Of a DNA stretch of 64,000 bases, positions 1 to 9,260 are shown piece after piece; positions within the stretch are counted from its first letter, which is position 1, and every line of letters starts with the position of its first letter. The notes under the pieces are model-generated. The model ran no database searches. It was not told the DNA's origin and saw nothing but the letters and a program-made list of their open reading frames with translations. Source of the stretch: Clostridiales bacterium (lineage in GTDB: Bacteria > Bacillota > Clostridia > Lachnospirales > Lachnospiraceae); contig JAHZHN010000001.1 in NCBI GenBank assembly GCA_019420275.1, positions 186,001-250,000 on the forward strand, read 5' to 3'. A program made the translations under genes and the position numbers.

Positions 1-58
1 TCGTATAATGCTCTTCTTTAGCCAGGACTCGAAAATAATATAAATGATTTAAATTCAT
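1..58 (-). CDS. LysR-family regulator, N-terminal fragment (cut by window edge)
   Basis: The complement of the first 58 bases reads, from an ATG at 58, MNLNHLYYFRVLAKEEHYT and then leaves the window. This is the start of a LysR-type winged helix and closely resembles the first residues of the complete LysR regulator at 12425 (MNLNQLYYFQKVA). An AAAGGAT ribosome site lies just upstream. It is transcribed divergently from the ene-reductase at 195, the usual arrangement for a LysR activator and its target. Only 19 codons are visible, so the effector domain cannot be judged. Confidence 0.8.
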   Translation of the reverse strand, partial: MNLNHLYYFRVLAKEEHYT

Positions 59-101
59 CGCTTTATCCTTTCATTCTTCTTCCTTAATTTTATCATATGG
101 A

Positions 102-116
102 CTTTAGAAACTAAAG
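102..116. promoter_or_regulatory. Candidate LysR operator (15-bp perfect dyad)
   Basis: CTTTAGAAACTAAAG is a perfect inverted repeat with a T-N11-A core, the classical LysR-box form. It lies between the divergent LysR start and the ene-reductase promoter, centred about 52 bases before the expected transcription start. Binding is inferred. Confidence 0.5.
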
Positions 117-125
117 GGAAATTCA

Positions 126-154
126 TTGCATTTGTATACACACTTTGCTATAAT
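126..154 (+). promoter_or_regulatory. Sigma-A type promoter of the first ene-reductase
   Basis: TTGCAT (126-131) and TATAAT (149-154) are separated by 17 bases, immediately downstream of the dyad at 102-116. A GGAGGAA ribosome site (182-188) precedes the ATG at 195. Confidence 0.65.
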
Positions 155-194
155 TATGGTAAAAAGAATCAAAATCAATTTGGAGGAATAAAAT

Positions 195-2183
195 ATGGCA
201 GCGAAGAATTTCCGTAAATTATTTGAACCCTGTACAGTAAAATCTATGACGCTGAAAAATCGAATCGTCATGACTCCAATTGGAACCAATTTTGCTGAAC
301 ATACTGGGGAAGTCAATGAAAAAATCATTGAATATTATAGACAGCGCGCAAAAGGAGGAGCAGCTCTTATTACCGTAGAAGGTGCCAGCGTATATTCACC
401 GCAGGGAGCCACAGGAGCGTATCAGCTGAGAATTGACCATGACAATTACATTCCTGGACTTTATCGTCTGTGTGAAAAAGTACATGAGTATGGTGCTAAG
501 ATCAGCATTCTGCTGAATCATGCCGGAGCAGCGGCCAATGGAACCATGACAAATATTCAGCCGGTTTCTGCTTCTGACATTCCAGCCAGCAGAGGCGGAG
601 ATATTCCAAGACCTTTGTCTAAAGATGAAATTCTCAATATTGTAGATAAATTCGCAAAAGCAGCTCAGCGTGCGGTTACTGCAGGCTTTGATGCTGTAGA
701 AATTCAGGCAGGACATGGATATTTATTGAATCAGTTCCTTTCTCCTCTTACTAATGACCGTACCGATGAATTTGGAGGATCTAAAGAAAACCGTGCTCGC
801 TTTACAACTTTAGTACTGAAAGCTGTTCGTGAAACCGTTGGAGAAAATATTCCTATCTTCCTGGGCATAAGTGCAGATGAACTTGCAGAAGGCGGAAATA
901 CGCTGGAAGACACAAAGGAAATCGTAGAATACTTTAAAGAATACGTCGATGTCTTTAGTGTATCTGCAGGACTTACCTGCTCCATCCAATATCAGTATGA
1001 TGCCGATTATCTTCCGGATGGATGGAAATCTTATATGTCTAAAGCTTTAAAAGAAGCAACAGGAAAACCATGTCTTACCAGCGGTAATATTCGTGAACCA
1101 GAAGTTGCTAATCGAATCCTGGAAGACGGAGAAGCTGATTTTATTGCTATTGGACGCGGACTGATCGCAGATCCTGAATGGGTAAATAAAGTACAGTTTG
1201 GCAATACAGAAGATATTAACCGATGCATTTCCTGCAATAATGGATGTACTGCGACTCTGGGTGATGAACCAATCCGATGCACCATTAATCCATCCATTGT
1301 TTCCGGAGAATATTACAAAAATTATAAGCTTAAAAAACCTTGTAATGTTGTTGTCATCGGCGGCGGAACTGCAGGTCTTGAAGCTGCCTGCACGGCTGCG
1401 GAAGTTGGATGCTCCACAGTATTAATTGAAAAAACAGGACAGCTCGGCGGACTCGCAAGACGCGTCGGAAAGATGCCAAACAAACGCCGTCTGGGATATT
1501 TCCCTGACTATCTGGAACATCGTGCTTCCAAATTAAAGAATTTATTTGTAATCAAGAACACAGAAGCAACAATTGACCTGATTGAAGGCTGCAAACCAGA
1601 TATTGTGGTAAATGCAACAGGTTCCTTCCCTCTTCTTCCAGATATCAAAGGACTAAAAGAAAATCTGAAAGCAGGCAATGTATCTACTATTTTTGACTTA
1701 GTGGACAATGTAGATGCTTATGAAGAAAACTTAGAAGGAAAAAAAGTTGTTGTCATTGGCGGCGGAAATGTCGGTCTTGATGTCGTTGAATTTTTCGCTC
1801 CAAGAAAGGCGGATGTTACAATTGTAGAGCAGAAATCACGTTTCGGAGAGACTCTGGACTTTATTACGAGAACCGGCTCTCTGGCAATGCTCAATAAATA
1901 TGGCGTTCACCAGTATCCAAACGCTTCTCTTCTGGAAGTAAAAGAAGATCGTTTTGTTGTACGTCACGATTATAAAGACATTGAACTTGAATTTGACTAC
2001 GGATTCATTTGCCTTGGAATGGAATCTGCAACACCTGCCCTCAAAGAACTGTATGATCACTTTATTTATGAAGGAATCGAAGTACTGAATATTGGGGACA
2101 GTGCTCAAACACGCCGTATCATCGAAGGCGTCAAAGAAGGACGTGACATTATCCTTTCTCTGGAAAGACTGAATTTCATCTAA
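195..2183 (+). CDS. FMN/FAD/[4Fe-4S] ene-reductase (old yellow enzyme / 2-enoate reductase class)
   Basis: A 662-residue flavoenzyme of the family that includes 2,4-dienoyl-CoA reductase, 2-enoate reductase and bile-acid BaiCD/BaiH. Residues 1-340 form the FMN TIM barrel, with the active-site stretch AGHGYLLNQFLSP (172-184; proton-donor Tyr176). Cys344, 347, 351 and 362 form the CxxCxxxC...C cluster site. A GGGTAGLEA FAD fingerprint follows at 389-397, and a second dinucleotide fold (VVVIGGGNVGLD) near 520. Such enzymes pass electrons from NAD(P)H through FAD and Fe-S to FMN and reduce C=C bonds conjugated to a carbonyl or carboxylate. It is a paralogue of the enzyme at 13451. The dehydroquinate/shikimate genes nearby suggest an alicyclic enone or enoate substrate, but sequence alone does not fix it. 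Confidence 0.9.
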   Translation: MAAKNFRKLFEPCTVKSMTLKNRIVMTPIGTNFAEHTGEVNEKIIEYYRQRAKGGAALITVEGASVYSPQGATGAYQLRIDHDNYIPGLYRLCEKVHEYGAKISILLNHAGAAANGTMTNIQPVSASDIPASRGGDIPRPLSKDEILNIVDKFAKAAQRAVTAGFDAVEIQAGHGYLLNQFLSPLTNDRTDEFGGSKENRARFTTLVLKAVRETVGENIPIFLGISADELAEGGNTLEDTKEIVEYFKEYVDVFSVSAGLTCSIQYQYDADYLPDGWKSYMSKALKEATGKPCLTSGNIREPEVANRILEDGEADFIAIGRGLIADPEWVNKVQFGNTEDINRCISCNNGCTATLGDEPIRCTINPSIVSGEYYKNYKLKKPCNVVVIGGGTAGLEAACTAAEVGCSTVLIEKTGQLGGLARRVGKMPNKRRLGYFPDYLEHRASKLKNLFVIKNTEATIDLIEGCKPDIVVNATGSFPLLPDIKGLKENLKAGNVSTIFDLVDNVDAYEENLEGKKVVVIGGGNVGLDVVEFFAPRKADVTIVEQKSRFGETLDFITRTGSLAMLNKYGVHQYPNASLLEVKEDRFVVRHDYKDIELEFDYGFICLGMESATPALKELYDHFIYEGIEVLNIGDSAQTRRIIEGVKEGRDIILSLERLNFI

Positions 2184-2212
2184 AAATTCAATGTAATATT
2201 TCATTACAGTCA

Positions 2213-2254
2213 AAAAGATGTGCTGATCTGTATTCTCAGATCAGCACATCTTTT
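2213..2254. terminator. Bidirectional terminator, 18-bp stem
   Basis: Perfect inverted repeat 2213-2230 / 2237-2254 with a 6-base loop and A/T tails on both sides. It sits between the convergent ene-reductase and yqeG genes. Confidence 0.9.
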
Positions 2255-2272
2255 CTGATTTCAAAAATTTAA

Positions 2273-2782
2273 TTATTTATGTCTGCTTTTATCCCGGTGA
2301 TACTTCCAAAGAATAATATTTTCAAAATAGCGTTTGATTACAATCTGAATTTCCTCTTTGGGATGAATTGGCCGAACAAGAATGCTGTGAATTCCAGCAC
2401 GGTTTGCTCCAAAAATGTCCGTAAACAGCTGATCACCCACAAACAGCGTATTTGACTTGTCTGTTCGCATCAGCTGCATCGCCTTTTCGTAGCCCCTTAC
2501 AGATGGTTTATTTGCTTTGTAAATATAATATTTCCCCTCTACATCCTGACAAAATTTTTTAACTCTCGGTTCCTTATTATTGCTGGTAAAACAAAACTCA
2601 AACCCAATCTTTTTCAACCGGTGAAACAACTGCTTCGCCCTTTTGTCTGCCGGCATATCATGGCGTACCAGTGTATTATCAATATCAAAGATTATACCTC
2701 TATAACCTCTTGCATAATAATCTTCAAAATCAATATCATATGTACTTTTTCTATCTTCTGCAGGATAAAATTTCTCAAACAT
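2273..2782 (-). CDS. yqeG: YqeG-family HAD-IIIA phosphatase
   Basis: A 169-residue HAD phosphatase. Motif I is FDIDNTLV, motif II is the TSNN stretch after FCF, and the C-terminal motif is FVGDQLFTDIFGAN, all standard for YqeG. The start at 2782 (MFEKFYP) was preferred to an in-frame ATG five codons upstream because a GGGAG site lies eight bases before it and, as I recall them, homologues begin the same way. In many Firmicutes yqeG sits near aroE. Here the aroE-like gene is nine kilobases away and looks catabolic, so the proximity may be coincidental. It is monocistronic between a strong terminator and an AT-rich 260-base gap. The physiological substrate is unknown. Confidence 0.85.
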   Translation of the reverse strand: MFEKFYPAEDRKSTYDIDFEDYYARGYRGIIFDIDNTLVRHDMPADKRAKQLFHRLKKIGFEFCFTSNNKEPRVKKFCQDVEGKYYIYKANKPSVRGYEKAMQLMRTDKSNTLFVGDQLFTDIFGANRAGIHSILVRPIHPKEEIQIVIKRYFENIILWKYHRDKSRHK

Positions 2783-3045
2783 GTTTTTATCTCCCATCTA
2801 ATCTCCGTTTTATTTTTTTATTTTATAACACCCCTATTTAATGTGCAATATATTTTTCTTTTCCATGCGTGTTTTTTTACAATCAGGCCATTCTTATTAA
2901 GATTCGGTTAAAATTGAAATATTTTCCTGCTTTTTTCATCGGAACCACTTTTATTCTTTGGGATTTTCATATATGATATAAATAGTTAAAAGTGTAACAA
3001 AGAACTTCCAATGTATCATTTTTATAATGGAAAGGGGGAATTTGA

Positions 3046-4113
3046 TTGAATCCGAACCATTTGACAAGTGCCATGATCGATAAGATCGTAGAACATAAAA
3101 TTGAAGAACTGGCAAAATCGCCGGATACCGCAATCCGACAGCTGTTAAATTACTGCAGTCATTTCTCATCCAGCCGTTTTCAGGCCCCTATTTTTTCTAT
3201 TTTACAGCACCTTCTTGCCAATGAAGAAAGCCAATATCACACTATGCTTCATAATCTGCTAAATAATACTTCCCACTCAGCAATCAAAAATTTAGGAATC
3301 AATCTTGGATACAACAGCTGGACCAAAGGAGCTCAAATCGTACGTGCTACTGCTCAAAAGGCTGGTTACTGTATTCCTTGGATTATCATTTTCCGTTGGA
3401 ATCCATCGAAATCCAATAGTATGAATTTGAAAAATATGAGCCGCTTTATCCATGATGGGAACAAACTTGGCATTTATGCTTTCTGCATCCGTCAGGAGGT
3501 CTCCCATCAATCTTTTGGTGAAATTTTTAACATATTCAGCAAACATTCTGACAGTACATTTTTCTGGCTGCTGCCGAATCAAATGCTGGCTCCGGTTCAT
3601 CTGGATATGATACGAAAATGCGAAAATGTCCTAACACTTTTTGACGGTGAAGGCTCCCATAGTTTAAGAAATATTTCCATGCTCCGGGAACGAAAAGCTT
3701 TATATGGTATTTATCATATTTATTCTTCTTTTAATTCCAGCGAAATACAGCCAGGTCAGTGGATGGATTATTACAAGATGCACCAAAGCCCGTTTGTTTT
3801 CATGCTTCCAAGCGATTCCTCCAGCGAAGAAGATCGAAAAAAAGCATCTTCATATATATATGATGCAAGACTTCATCAGAAGTTCCCTTATTATATCATT
3901 GATTTTTACTCTGATATCAAAGAAATCAGCCATATGATTTCCGGTACTGACTGTTATTTGGAAATTGATTCTTCCGGTCAGGTTCTATATCCCCATACTT
4001 CTCAAATATTTGTCCCTGATTCCCGTTTAATAGGCTATCTTGCATCTTCTATGCCTGCAATTGTGCAGACCGATGATCATCGTCTTTGGCATCCTGCAGC
4101 AAGATCTGTCTAA
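3046..4113 (+). CDS. Radical-SAM-like protein lacking all cluster cysteines (pseudoenzyme)
   Basis: A 355-residue protein that follows the layout of the radical SAM/SPASM-like family common in Clostridia. There is a helical N-terminus (1-90), an IPWIIIF strand (110-116), and then a region where the family carries CNxxCxxC. Here it reads WNPSKSNSM, and the loop is shortened. The TGGEP motif is replaced by CIRQEVS. In the C-terminal part the GCIAGG and DVxPC segments become SHMISGT and QVLYP. The fold therefore looks kept and the [4Fe-4S]/SAM site lost. The start is TTG, seven bases after a GGGGG ribosome site; ATG at residue 10 is the alternative. It is monocistronic, with its own terminator. 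The family assignment is my pattern reading, and the function is unknown. Confidence 0.6.
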   Translation: MNPNHLTSAMIDKIVEHKIEELAKSPDTAIRQLLNYCSHFSSSRFQAPIFSILQHLLANEESQYHTMLHNLLNNTSHSAIKNLGINLGYNSWTKGAQIVRATAQKAGYCIPWIIIFRWNPSKSNSMNLKNMSRFIHDGNKLGIYAFCIRQEVSHQSFGEIFNIFSKHSDSTFFWLLPNQMLAPVHLDMIRKCENVLTLFDGEGSHSLRNISMLRERKALYGIYHIYSSFNSSEIQPGQWMDYYKMHQSPFVFMLPSDSSSEEDRKKASSYIYDARLHQKFPYYIIDFYSDIKEISHMISGTDCYLEIDSSGQVLYPHTSQIFVPDSRLIGYLASSMPAIVQTDDHRLWHPAARSV

Positions 4114-4162
4114 AAAATAAGGAACGTTCCTCCTGACACTAGGCACGAACGTTCCCTATTTT
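4114..4162. terminator. Bidirectional terminator
   Basis: A 15-base stem (4114-4128 with 4148-4162, one G-U pair) around AAGGAACGTT, with A/T tails. It separates the convergent radical-SAM-like gene and dctP. Confidence 0.85.
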
Positions 4163-5179
4163 CTATTTTTGATTGTTCTGTAGATATGCATCCACTAATT
4201 CTTCTGATACTTCATCTTCAATTTCCTTATATATATCGGAAGCTGCTTCTCGAATTTGCTTCTGTGTTTTGCTGTTTAATTTTATGATTTTTGTTCCGCT
4301 GTCTTCTATCGTCTTAATTCTATCCGCAATTCGTTCATCAGATGCTTTTCTCGCATATTCTTTCGCGGTATTTGCCGCCTGTGTTATAATCTTTTGCTGA
4401 TCATCCGGAAGATCTGCGAAAAACTCATTACTAACGATCAAGGAAATATAATGAGGAAGATGGTTGGTCTCCACTACATAATCTTGCTGTTCATACAACT
4501 TGCTGGAAACAATAACCTCATACGGATTTTCCTGAGCATCAATGGTTCCCTGCTGTAATCCAATATAAACTTCACTGAACGTCATTGGTGTAGGATTTGC
4601 ACCAAGCTTTTTCCAAAAATCCAAATGATATCGATTTTCCATCGTACGGATTTTCTGACCTTTAAAATCACTGATATCCTTGATTTCTTTGTTTGTGGAC
4701 ATAACACGAAATCCCTGATCTGCATAGCCAAGGAGTTTATATCCGCCTTTTTCATACACCTTTTCCATCTTCTGATAAAATTCAGGATTATCAACAGCTT
4801 CACGAGCTTCTTCAATTGTTGTAAAAGCACTTGGCAGATCAAATACCGCCGTATCTGGAAGGAATGTTACCTGCGGGGCTGTATTTTGAACAACAAATGG
4901 GATATCACCATCTTTACAGCTTTCCAGAAGTTCTCGGTCTCCTCCTAATGTACTATTTGGATATACTTCAATTTTCATCTTGCCGTCACTTAAACGGCTT
5001 ACTTCATCTGCAAATTTTTCCGCATAAATTTGTGTTACTGTATCTTCCGGGCTGGAAGTTCCAAGAGGCCAGGCATAGCGCTGTACCTCATCGGAGGATT
5101 GCTTTTTCTTGCATCCAGAAAATCCGATTCCGATCACCGCAATACATAACACGGCAAGACATAGTTTCCATTTTTTCAT
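4163..5179 (-). CDS. dctP: TRAP transporter substrate-binding lipoprotein (DctP family)
   Basis: A 338-residue periplasmic-type binding protein. A signal peptide ends in the lipobox FSGC, so the protein is anchored outside the membrane. The body shows typical DctP features: an FADEVSRLSDGKM-like segment, then KIRTMEN with the conserved ligand-binding Arg, and GTIDAQENP. The start at 5179 has GGGAGG eight bases upstream; a GTG three codons earlier lies inside that ribosome site and was rejected. It is the last gene of the run esterase-gntP-dctQ-dctM-dctP and is one base from dctM. DctP proteins bind organic acids, and the neighbours point to hydroxylated or alicyclic carboxylates. Confidence 0.93.
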   Translation of the reverse strand: MKKWKLCLAVLCIAVIGIGFSGCKKKQSSDEVQRYAWPLGTSSPEDTVTQIYAEKFADEVSRLSDGKMKIEVYPNSTLGGDRELLESCKDGDIPFVVQNTAPQVTFLPDTAVFDLPSAFTTIEEAREAVDNPEFYQKMEKVYEKGGYKLLGYADQGFRVMSTNKEIKDISDFKGQKIRTMENRYHLDFWKKLGANPTPMTFSEVYIGLQQGTIDAQENPYEVIVSSKLYEQQDYVVETNHLPHYISLIVSNEFFADLPDDQQKIITQAANTAKEYARKASDERIADRIKTIEDSGTKIIKLNSKTQKQIREAASDIYKEIEDEVSEELVDAYLQNNQK

Positions 5180-5180
5180 C

Positions 5181-6479
5181 TTAGGCACCTCCCAGTAAAA
5201 TAAGACTGATCTGTGGAGTAAAAGTAATCAGCACCAATGCCACAAGAAAACACAAAATCAAAGGCATAGCTTTCCTTGCAATCTGCATGATTGGAATATT
5301 GGTAAGAGAGGATGCTACAAACAGATTGACTCCAATCGGCGGAGTTACAAATCCAATTGCAAGGTTCACTACCATCATCACTCCAAAGTGGATTGGATTC
5401 ATTCCAATGGCCGTGGCAATTGGCAGAAGGATTGGCGTTAAAATCAAAATCGCTGGTGTTGTATCCATGACCATTCCTACAAACAGCAGGAAAATATTAA
5501 TCACGATCAAAATTACGATTCCATTGTGGAAATTTCCAAGAATCCATTCGCTGATTGTCTGAGGAACCTGCATCAGAGTCAAAACTCTCGAAAACGCAGT
5601 GGATGCCGCCAAAATGAACAAAATCGGCGCGTAAGTCTTAACACCTTCTACCAGCATTGGCCAGCAGTCTTTTAATTTCATGGACCGATATACAAACATA
5701 CTGACAATAATAGAATAAAATACAGATATAACCGCTGCTTCCGTAGGAGACGCAATTCCTGTATAAATACATCCGAGGATGATCACCGGACTTAAAATTG
5801 CAAAAAAACTGTCCTTAAATACCTTAAAAAATCCTTTTTCATGAAGGTGATCGACTTCTTCCCGGATTTTCTCCTTATCTTCTCCATGTATTTTACAGTA
5901 AAATACTGCGTATGCCATTAACAATAATCCAATCAGAATTCCTGGGATAATTCCTGCAATAAATAGATTACTTACAGATTCCCCAGAAGCCATACCAAAC
6001 ATAATAAACGGGATACTTGGCGGAATAATAACTCCAAGTCCTCCAGCTACCGCAACAATGGACGTGGCAAAAACCTTATCATATCCCAATTTTATCAGAA
6101 TTGGAATCGTCATGCTGCCAACTGCAGCGACTGTTGCCGGACCAGAACCTGAAATAGCTCCATAAAATAGACAGGTAACAATAACAGCACATGGCATTCC
6201 TGCTGTAAATTTTCCGATAAAAAATACGAATACATCAAAAATCTTTTTTGAAATTCCGCCTTTTGCCATGATCATCCCAGACAGAACAAACATCGGTACT
6301 GCCAAAAGCGGAAAACTGTCAATCCCTCCCAGCATAGAACGAATCACGAACGTTCCACTTGCTGTAAAAGATGGATCAAAAGCTCCCGGAAGTACGGAAA
6401 CGATGCCAAGGCCAATAGAAATCGGAATCGCTATGACCAGGCATAAGAAAAATATAATAAATACCGCTAATGCTGACAT
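5181..6479 (-). CDS. dctM: TRAP transporter large permease (DctM family)
   Basis: A 432-residue, roughly 12-helix membrane protein with the DctM landmarks GAISGSGPATVAAVGS and GLGVIIPPSIPFIMFG, and the late GFVTPPIGVNLFVASS segment that mirrors the first half. It forms the ion-coupled translocation channel with the small DctQ subunit. It overlaps dctQ by 13 bases and abuts dctP, so the three TRAP components are translationally linked. Length and motifs are normal for the family. Confidence 0.95.
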   Translation of the reverse strand: MSALAVFIIFFLCLVIAIPISIGLGIVSVLPGAFDPSFTASGTFVIRSMLGGIDSFPLLAVPMFVLSGMIMAKGGISKKIFDVFVFFIGKFTAGMPCAVIVTCLFYGAISGSGPATVAAVGSMTIPILIKLGYDKVFATSIVAVAGGLGVIIPPSIPFIMFGMASGESVSNLFIAGIIPGILIGLLLMAYAVFYCKIHGEDKEKIREEVDHLHEKGFFKVFKDSFFAILSPVIILGCIYTGIASPTEAAVISVFYSIIVSMFVYRSMKLKDCWPMLVEGVKTYAPILFILAASTAFSRVLTLMQVPQTISEWILGNFHNGIVILIVINIFLLFVGMVMDTTPAILILTPILLPIATAIGMNPIHFGVMMVVNLAIGFVTPPIGVNLFVASSLTNIPIMQIARKAMPLILCFLVALVLITFTPQISLILLGGA

Positions 6480-6973
6480 CCTTCCTCCTCCTTATCTTTA
6501 TCTTTTTTGATTACAATCTTAAACTCAATGATCCAGCGCTGTATAATACGAAAGGCTACTAAAACAAAGCTAACCAAAGGTGCTGCCTGGATATAATACA
6601 TTGGGATTCCGCATGCAGGACTCACCTGGCCGCTCTCAAAAGCACTTTTTAAATACAATATCGCATAAGGTATCAAATAAAAGAAGAAAACCAGTTCAAT
6701 CGTGTGATTTACCACTTTAAACATCGCTTGTCCTCTTCTCGGAAACATTCCTACAAATTGTTCGATCTTAATCGAAATACATTTCTTTGTACAATAACTA
6801 ACACTCAAAAAGCCAGACCAGATAAACAAATATCTGGTAATTTCTTCTGACCAAGACAAGGAAGCACCCAAGGCATATCTGGCAAAGACCTGGATGCCCA
6901 TGATTACTGTCATCGCAATCAATAATGCTACCATGAGAAATTCTTCCAAGTTCTCATTCAGCCATTTTAACAT
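6467..6973 (-). CDS. dctQ: TRAP transporter small permease (DctQ family)
   Basis: A 168-residue protein with four predicted membrane helices and the DctQ signature region around LSWSEEITRYLFIWSGFLS. It stabilises the large permease and helps dock the binding protein. A GGAG ribosome site precedes the ATG. It lies 16 bases after gntP and overlaps dctM. Confidence 0.92.
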   Translation of the reverse strand: MLKWLNENLEEFLMVALLIAMTVIMGIQVFARYALGASLSWSEEITRYLFIWSGFLSVSYCTKKCISIKIEQFVGMFPRRGQAMFKVVNHTIELVFFFYLIPYAILYLKSAFESGQVSPACGIPMYYIQAAPLVSFVLVAFRIIQRWIIEFKIVIKKDKDKEEEGCQH

Positions 6974-6989
6974 AACACTGCTCCTTTTT

Positions 6990-8294
6990 TTAATATAATA
7001 TCATCGCTACAATTACTGCGCACAGCGAACCGATCATTGGCGCCAGAACAGAAGTAACAAAAACATACCAGTAGCTCTCCGCAAGGCTCAAATTCATCCA
7101 TCGAAGCTGTGCAACCATCCCTCCTGCATTAGGAAGGGTATTCATTCCTGTTGCACAGGCTGGCGCTAATCTGTGCAAAACTCCTGCATGCGCTCCTTGA
7201 GCCAAGAGACTATCAGACAGATGTTCAAAAAACATGGCAATAGCGGACGTCCCGCTTCCCAAAATACCTGCAAGGATATTTAACCCAATAAACTCCGTCA
7301 CATATGCATTCAAATCCAGGTTCATAGCAAAATCAATGACACTCTGAAATCCCGGGCAGCTTTGCAGCACACCTGAAAATCCAAGAATTGCCGCAGCCAT
7401 CATCGTTGCACTAATTCCATTATTGACACCTTTATCAAGAATCTTCCTTACACCTTTCAGCTGCTTCCAGCAAAAAACTGCAATTGACAAAGAACCGATA
7501 AATAAACTAAGCACCACAATGGCATTCGTATCCATCTGTGTTAAATTTGACAGTCCAAGCACCAGTGCTACCGATAACACCAATGGAATTAATGCAATTC
7601 CAAATTTGGGAAGATCATCTCTTGTCGGAACAATCTTTACAGGTTTTGATTCATCAATTGCTGTTCCTTCCTTAATTGCTGCTTTCTTTGCCGCATATAC
7701 CATATAAAAATACCCAATGCAGATAGATACAATAAAAGCAACCCATCCCAAAATTGGAGCAGATCCCATGGAAGTTCCCAAATACTGAGCCGGCATAATA
7801 TTTGTAATGTTAATTGCATACGGAAGCATCGCAGAACAGGTTGCACCAATAAAAATAATTCCAGGAATCATGCGATACGGGTATCCAGCCTGTTTCATCA
7901 TGATAGCAGCAATCGGCGCCAGGACAAACAATACCACAAATCCTGAAACTCCAACATATACAAATACTGTAGAAAGAAGTGTAATGGAAAAAATCACTCT
8001 TTTTGCTCCAAGTTTCTCAGTAATCACATTGGCAATCGTTTCTGCACACCCGGATTCTCCCATCAGTTCACCAAACACGGCGCCTATCACCAGAACAAAA
8101 AGATTTCCCTCTACAAACCCCACATATCCCTTGGCATAAAAACCTAACGCACTCCACCAGTCCAGTCTGCTGGTCAATATAATAATAAACGAAACCAGGA
8201 TCGTTGAAGTAAATACATCGACACCCTTCCATACAATAATGACAAAAATTACTGCCGCAAGCAAGAGTCCGATTACTGAAATTGTTGTTGCCAT
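6990..8294 (-). CDS. GntP-family organic/sugar acid permease
   Basis: A 434-residue, 12-helix permease of the GntP/ion-transporter superfamily, with the glycine-rich GAVFGELMGESGCAETIA segment near residue 75 and the paired ALPNAG-like motif (NTLPNAGGMVAQL) near 390. Relatives carry gluconate, 3-hydroxybutyrate or other hydroxy acids, usually with protons. It lies between the esterase and the TRAP genes with short gaps, so it probably shares their transcript. A second uptake route in one operon is unusual; it could serve a related acid or export a product. Confidence 0.8.
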   Translation of the reverse strand: MATTISVIGLLLAAVIFVIIVWKGVDVFTSTILVSFIIILTSRLDWWSALGFYAKGYVGFVEGNLFVLVIGAVFGELMGESGCAETIANVITEKLGAKRVIFSITLLSTVFVYVGVSGFVVLFVLAPIAAIMMKQAGYPYRMIPGIIFIGATCSAMLPYAINITNIMPAQYLGTSMGSAPILGWVAFIVSICIGYFYMVYAAKKAAIKEGTAIDESKPVKIVPTRDDLPKFGIALIPLVLSVALVLGLSNLTQMDTNAIVVLSLFIGSLSIAVFCWKQLKGVRKILDKGVNNGISATMMAAAILGFSGVLQSCPGFQSVIDFAMNLDLNAYVTEFIGLNILAGILGSGTSAIAMFFEHLSDSLLAQGAHAGVLHRLAPACATGMNTLPNAGGMVAQLRWMNLSLAESYWYVFVTSVLAPMIGSLCAVIVAMILY

Positions 8295-8312
8295 TTTATC
8301 TCTTTTCTACTC

Positions 8313-9236
8313 CTATTCTTCTGTATGATTATCTTTTCCTGCAATATGAATCCTGCGGAACGGTTTTCTGTATGGATTATTGCCGCCAAAAAAATGCTCA
8401 TCCAGAAAATCAATGCATCTTTTGATATTTTCATCATCTTTCATCTTTGGAGATCCATGAGGTTCGCCGTCAAAAAGATCCAAAACAGCACGATCCTCTC
8501 CGCAAATTTCATTTACTTTTTCATACATATAAACAGATTGATGATAATCCACCACTGTATCACTGGTTCCATGCTGCAAAAGCATCGGAGGGCAATGCTC
8601 ATCCACATACCGAATTGGACTTATTTTGCAAGTTCTTTCTGGATACAATATAGGATTATATCCCAAGAGATTGGTAAATTTTGTTCCAAACTGTTCAGCA
8701 GAACATAATTCACTCATCGTGTACCAAGCAATCGCACACTGTATTTTTGACGATGCCCGTTCTCCTATCATAAGATCATCACAATCCGCACGATCTCCTG
8801 TCACTGCCATCAGCTGTGTCACTAATCCTCCCGCCGAATTGCCCCAGACTGCAAACCGTTCTGGATCTAAATGTAACTCTTTTGCATGTTTTCTTAAATA
8901 ACGGACTGCAGCTTTTCCGTCAAGCAGCTGTGCCGGCCATGCGCTCTCCTGGCAAAGCCGATATTCTATGGTCGCTACCGCATATCCCTGGGTTACAGGA
9001 AGACACATCGATTTGATATAATGACTTCTTTTATGCCCCGTTACAAAGGCCCCGCCATGAAACAGCATGACCAAAGGAAACGGTCCTTCTCCTTCATCTG
9101 GATAAAAAATATCCAGAATCTGATTGACCGACTGATCCGCATATTGAAGATCCAAATGTGTCTCTTTAAACTGTTTTACATCAATTTCCGGTTCTTCATC
9201 TAAAAACTGTTCCCTATTTCGAAATATCCCTGCCAT
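8313..9236 (-). CDS. Alpha/beta-hydrolase, HGGAF-type carboxylesterase
   Basis: A 307-residue cytoplasmic esterase of the BD-FAE / hormone-sensitive-lipase-like group. The oxyanion motif HGGAF is at 60-64, the nucleophile elbow GNSAGG has Ser134, and Asp226 (GTSD) and His260 (GEPHG) complete the triad. The ATG at 9236 has AGGGG upstream. A longer frame would begin inside the terminator that ends the aroD transcript, so it was rejected. It heads the run esterase-gntP-dctQMP. Next to quinate/shikimate genes and enoate reductases, a cinnamoyl (chlorogenate) esterase is an attractive guess, but the motifs only say carboxylic ester hydrolase. Confidence 0.85.
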   Translation of the reverse strand: MAGIFRNREQFLDEEPEIDVKQFKETHLDLQYADQSVNQILDIFYPDEGEGPFPLVMLFHGGAFVTGHKRSHYIKSMCLPVTQGYAVATIEYRLCQESAWPAQLLDGKAAVRYLRKHAKELHLDPERFAVWGNSAGGLVTQLMAVTGDRADCDDLMIGERASSKIQCAIAWYTMSELCSAEQFGTKFTNLLGYNPILYPERTCKISPIRYVDEHCPPMLLQHGTSDTVVDYHQSVYMYEKVNEICGEDRAVLDLFDGEPHGSPKMKDDENIKRCIDFLDEHFFGGNNPYRKPFRRIHIAGKDNHTEE

Positions 9237-9260
9237 TATCAGATTCCCCTTTCTCTTATA

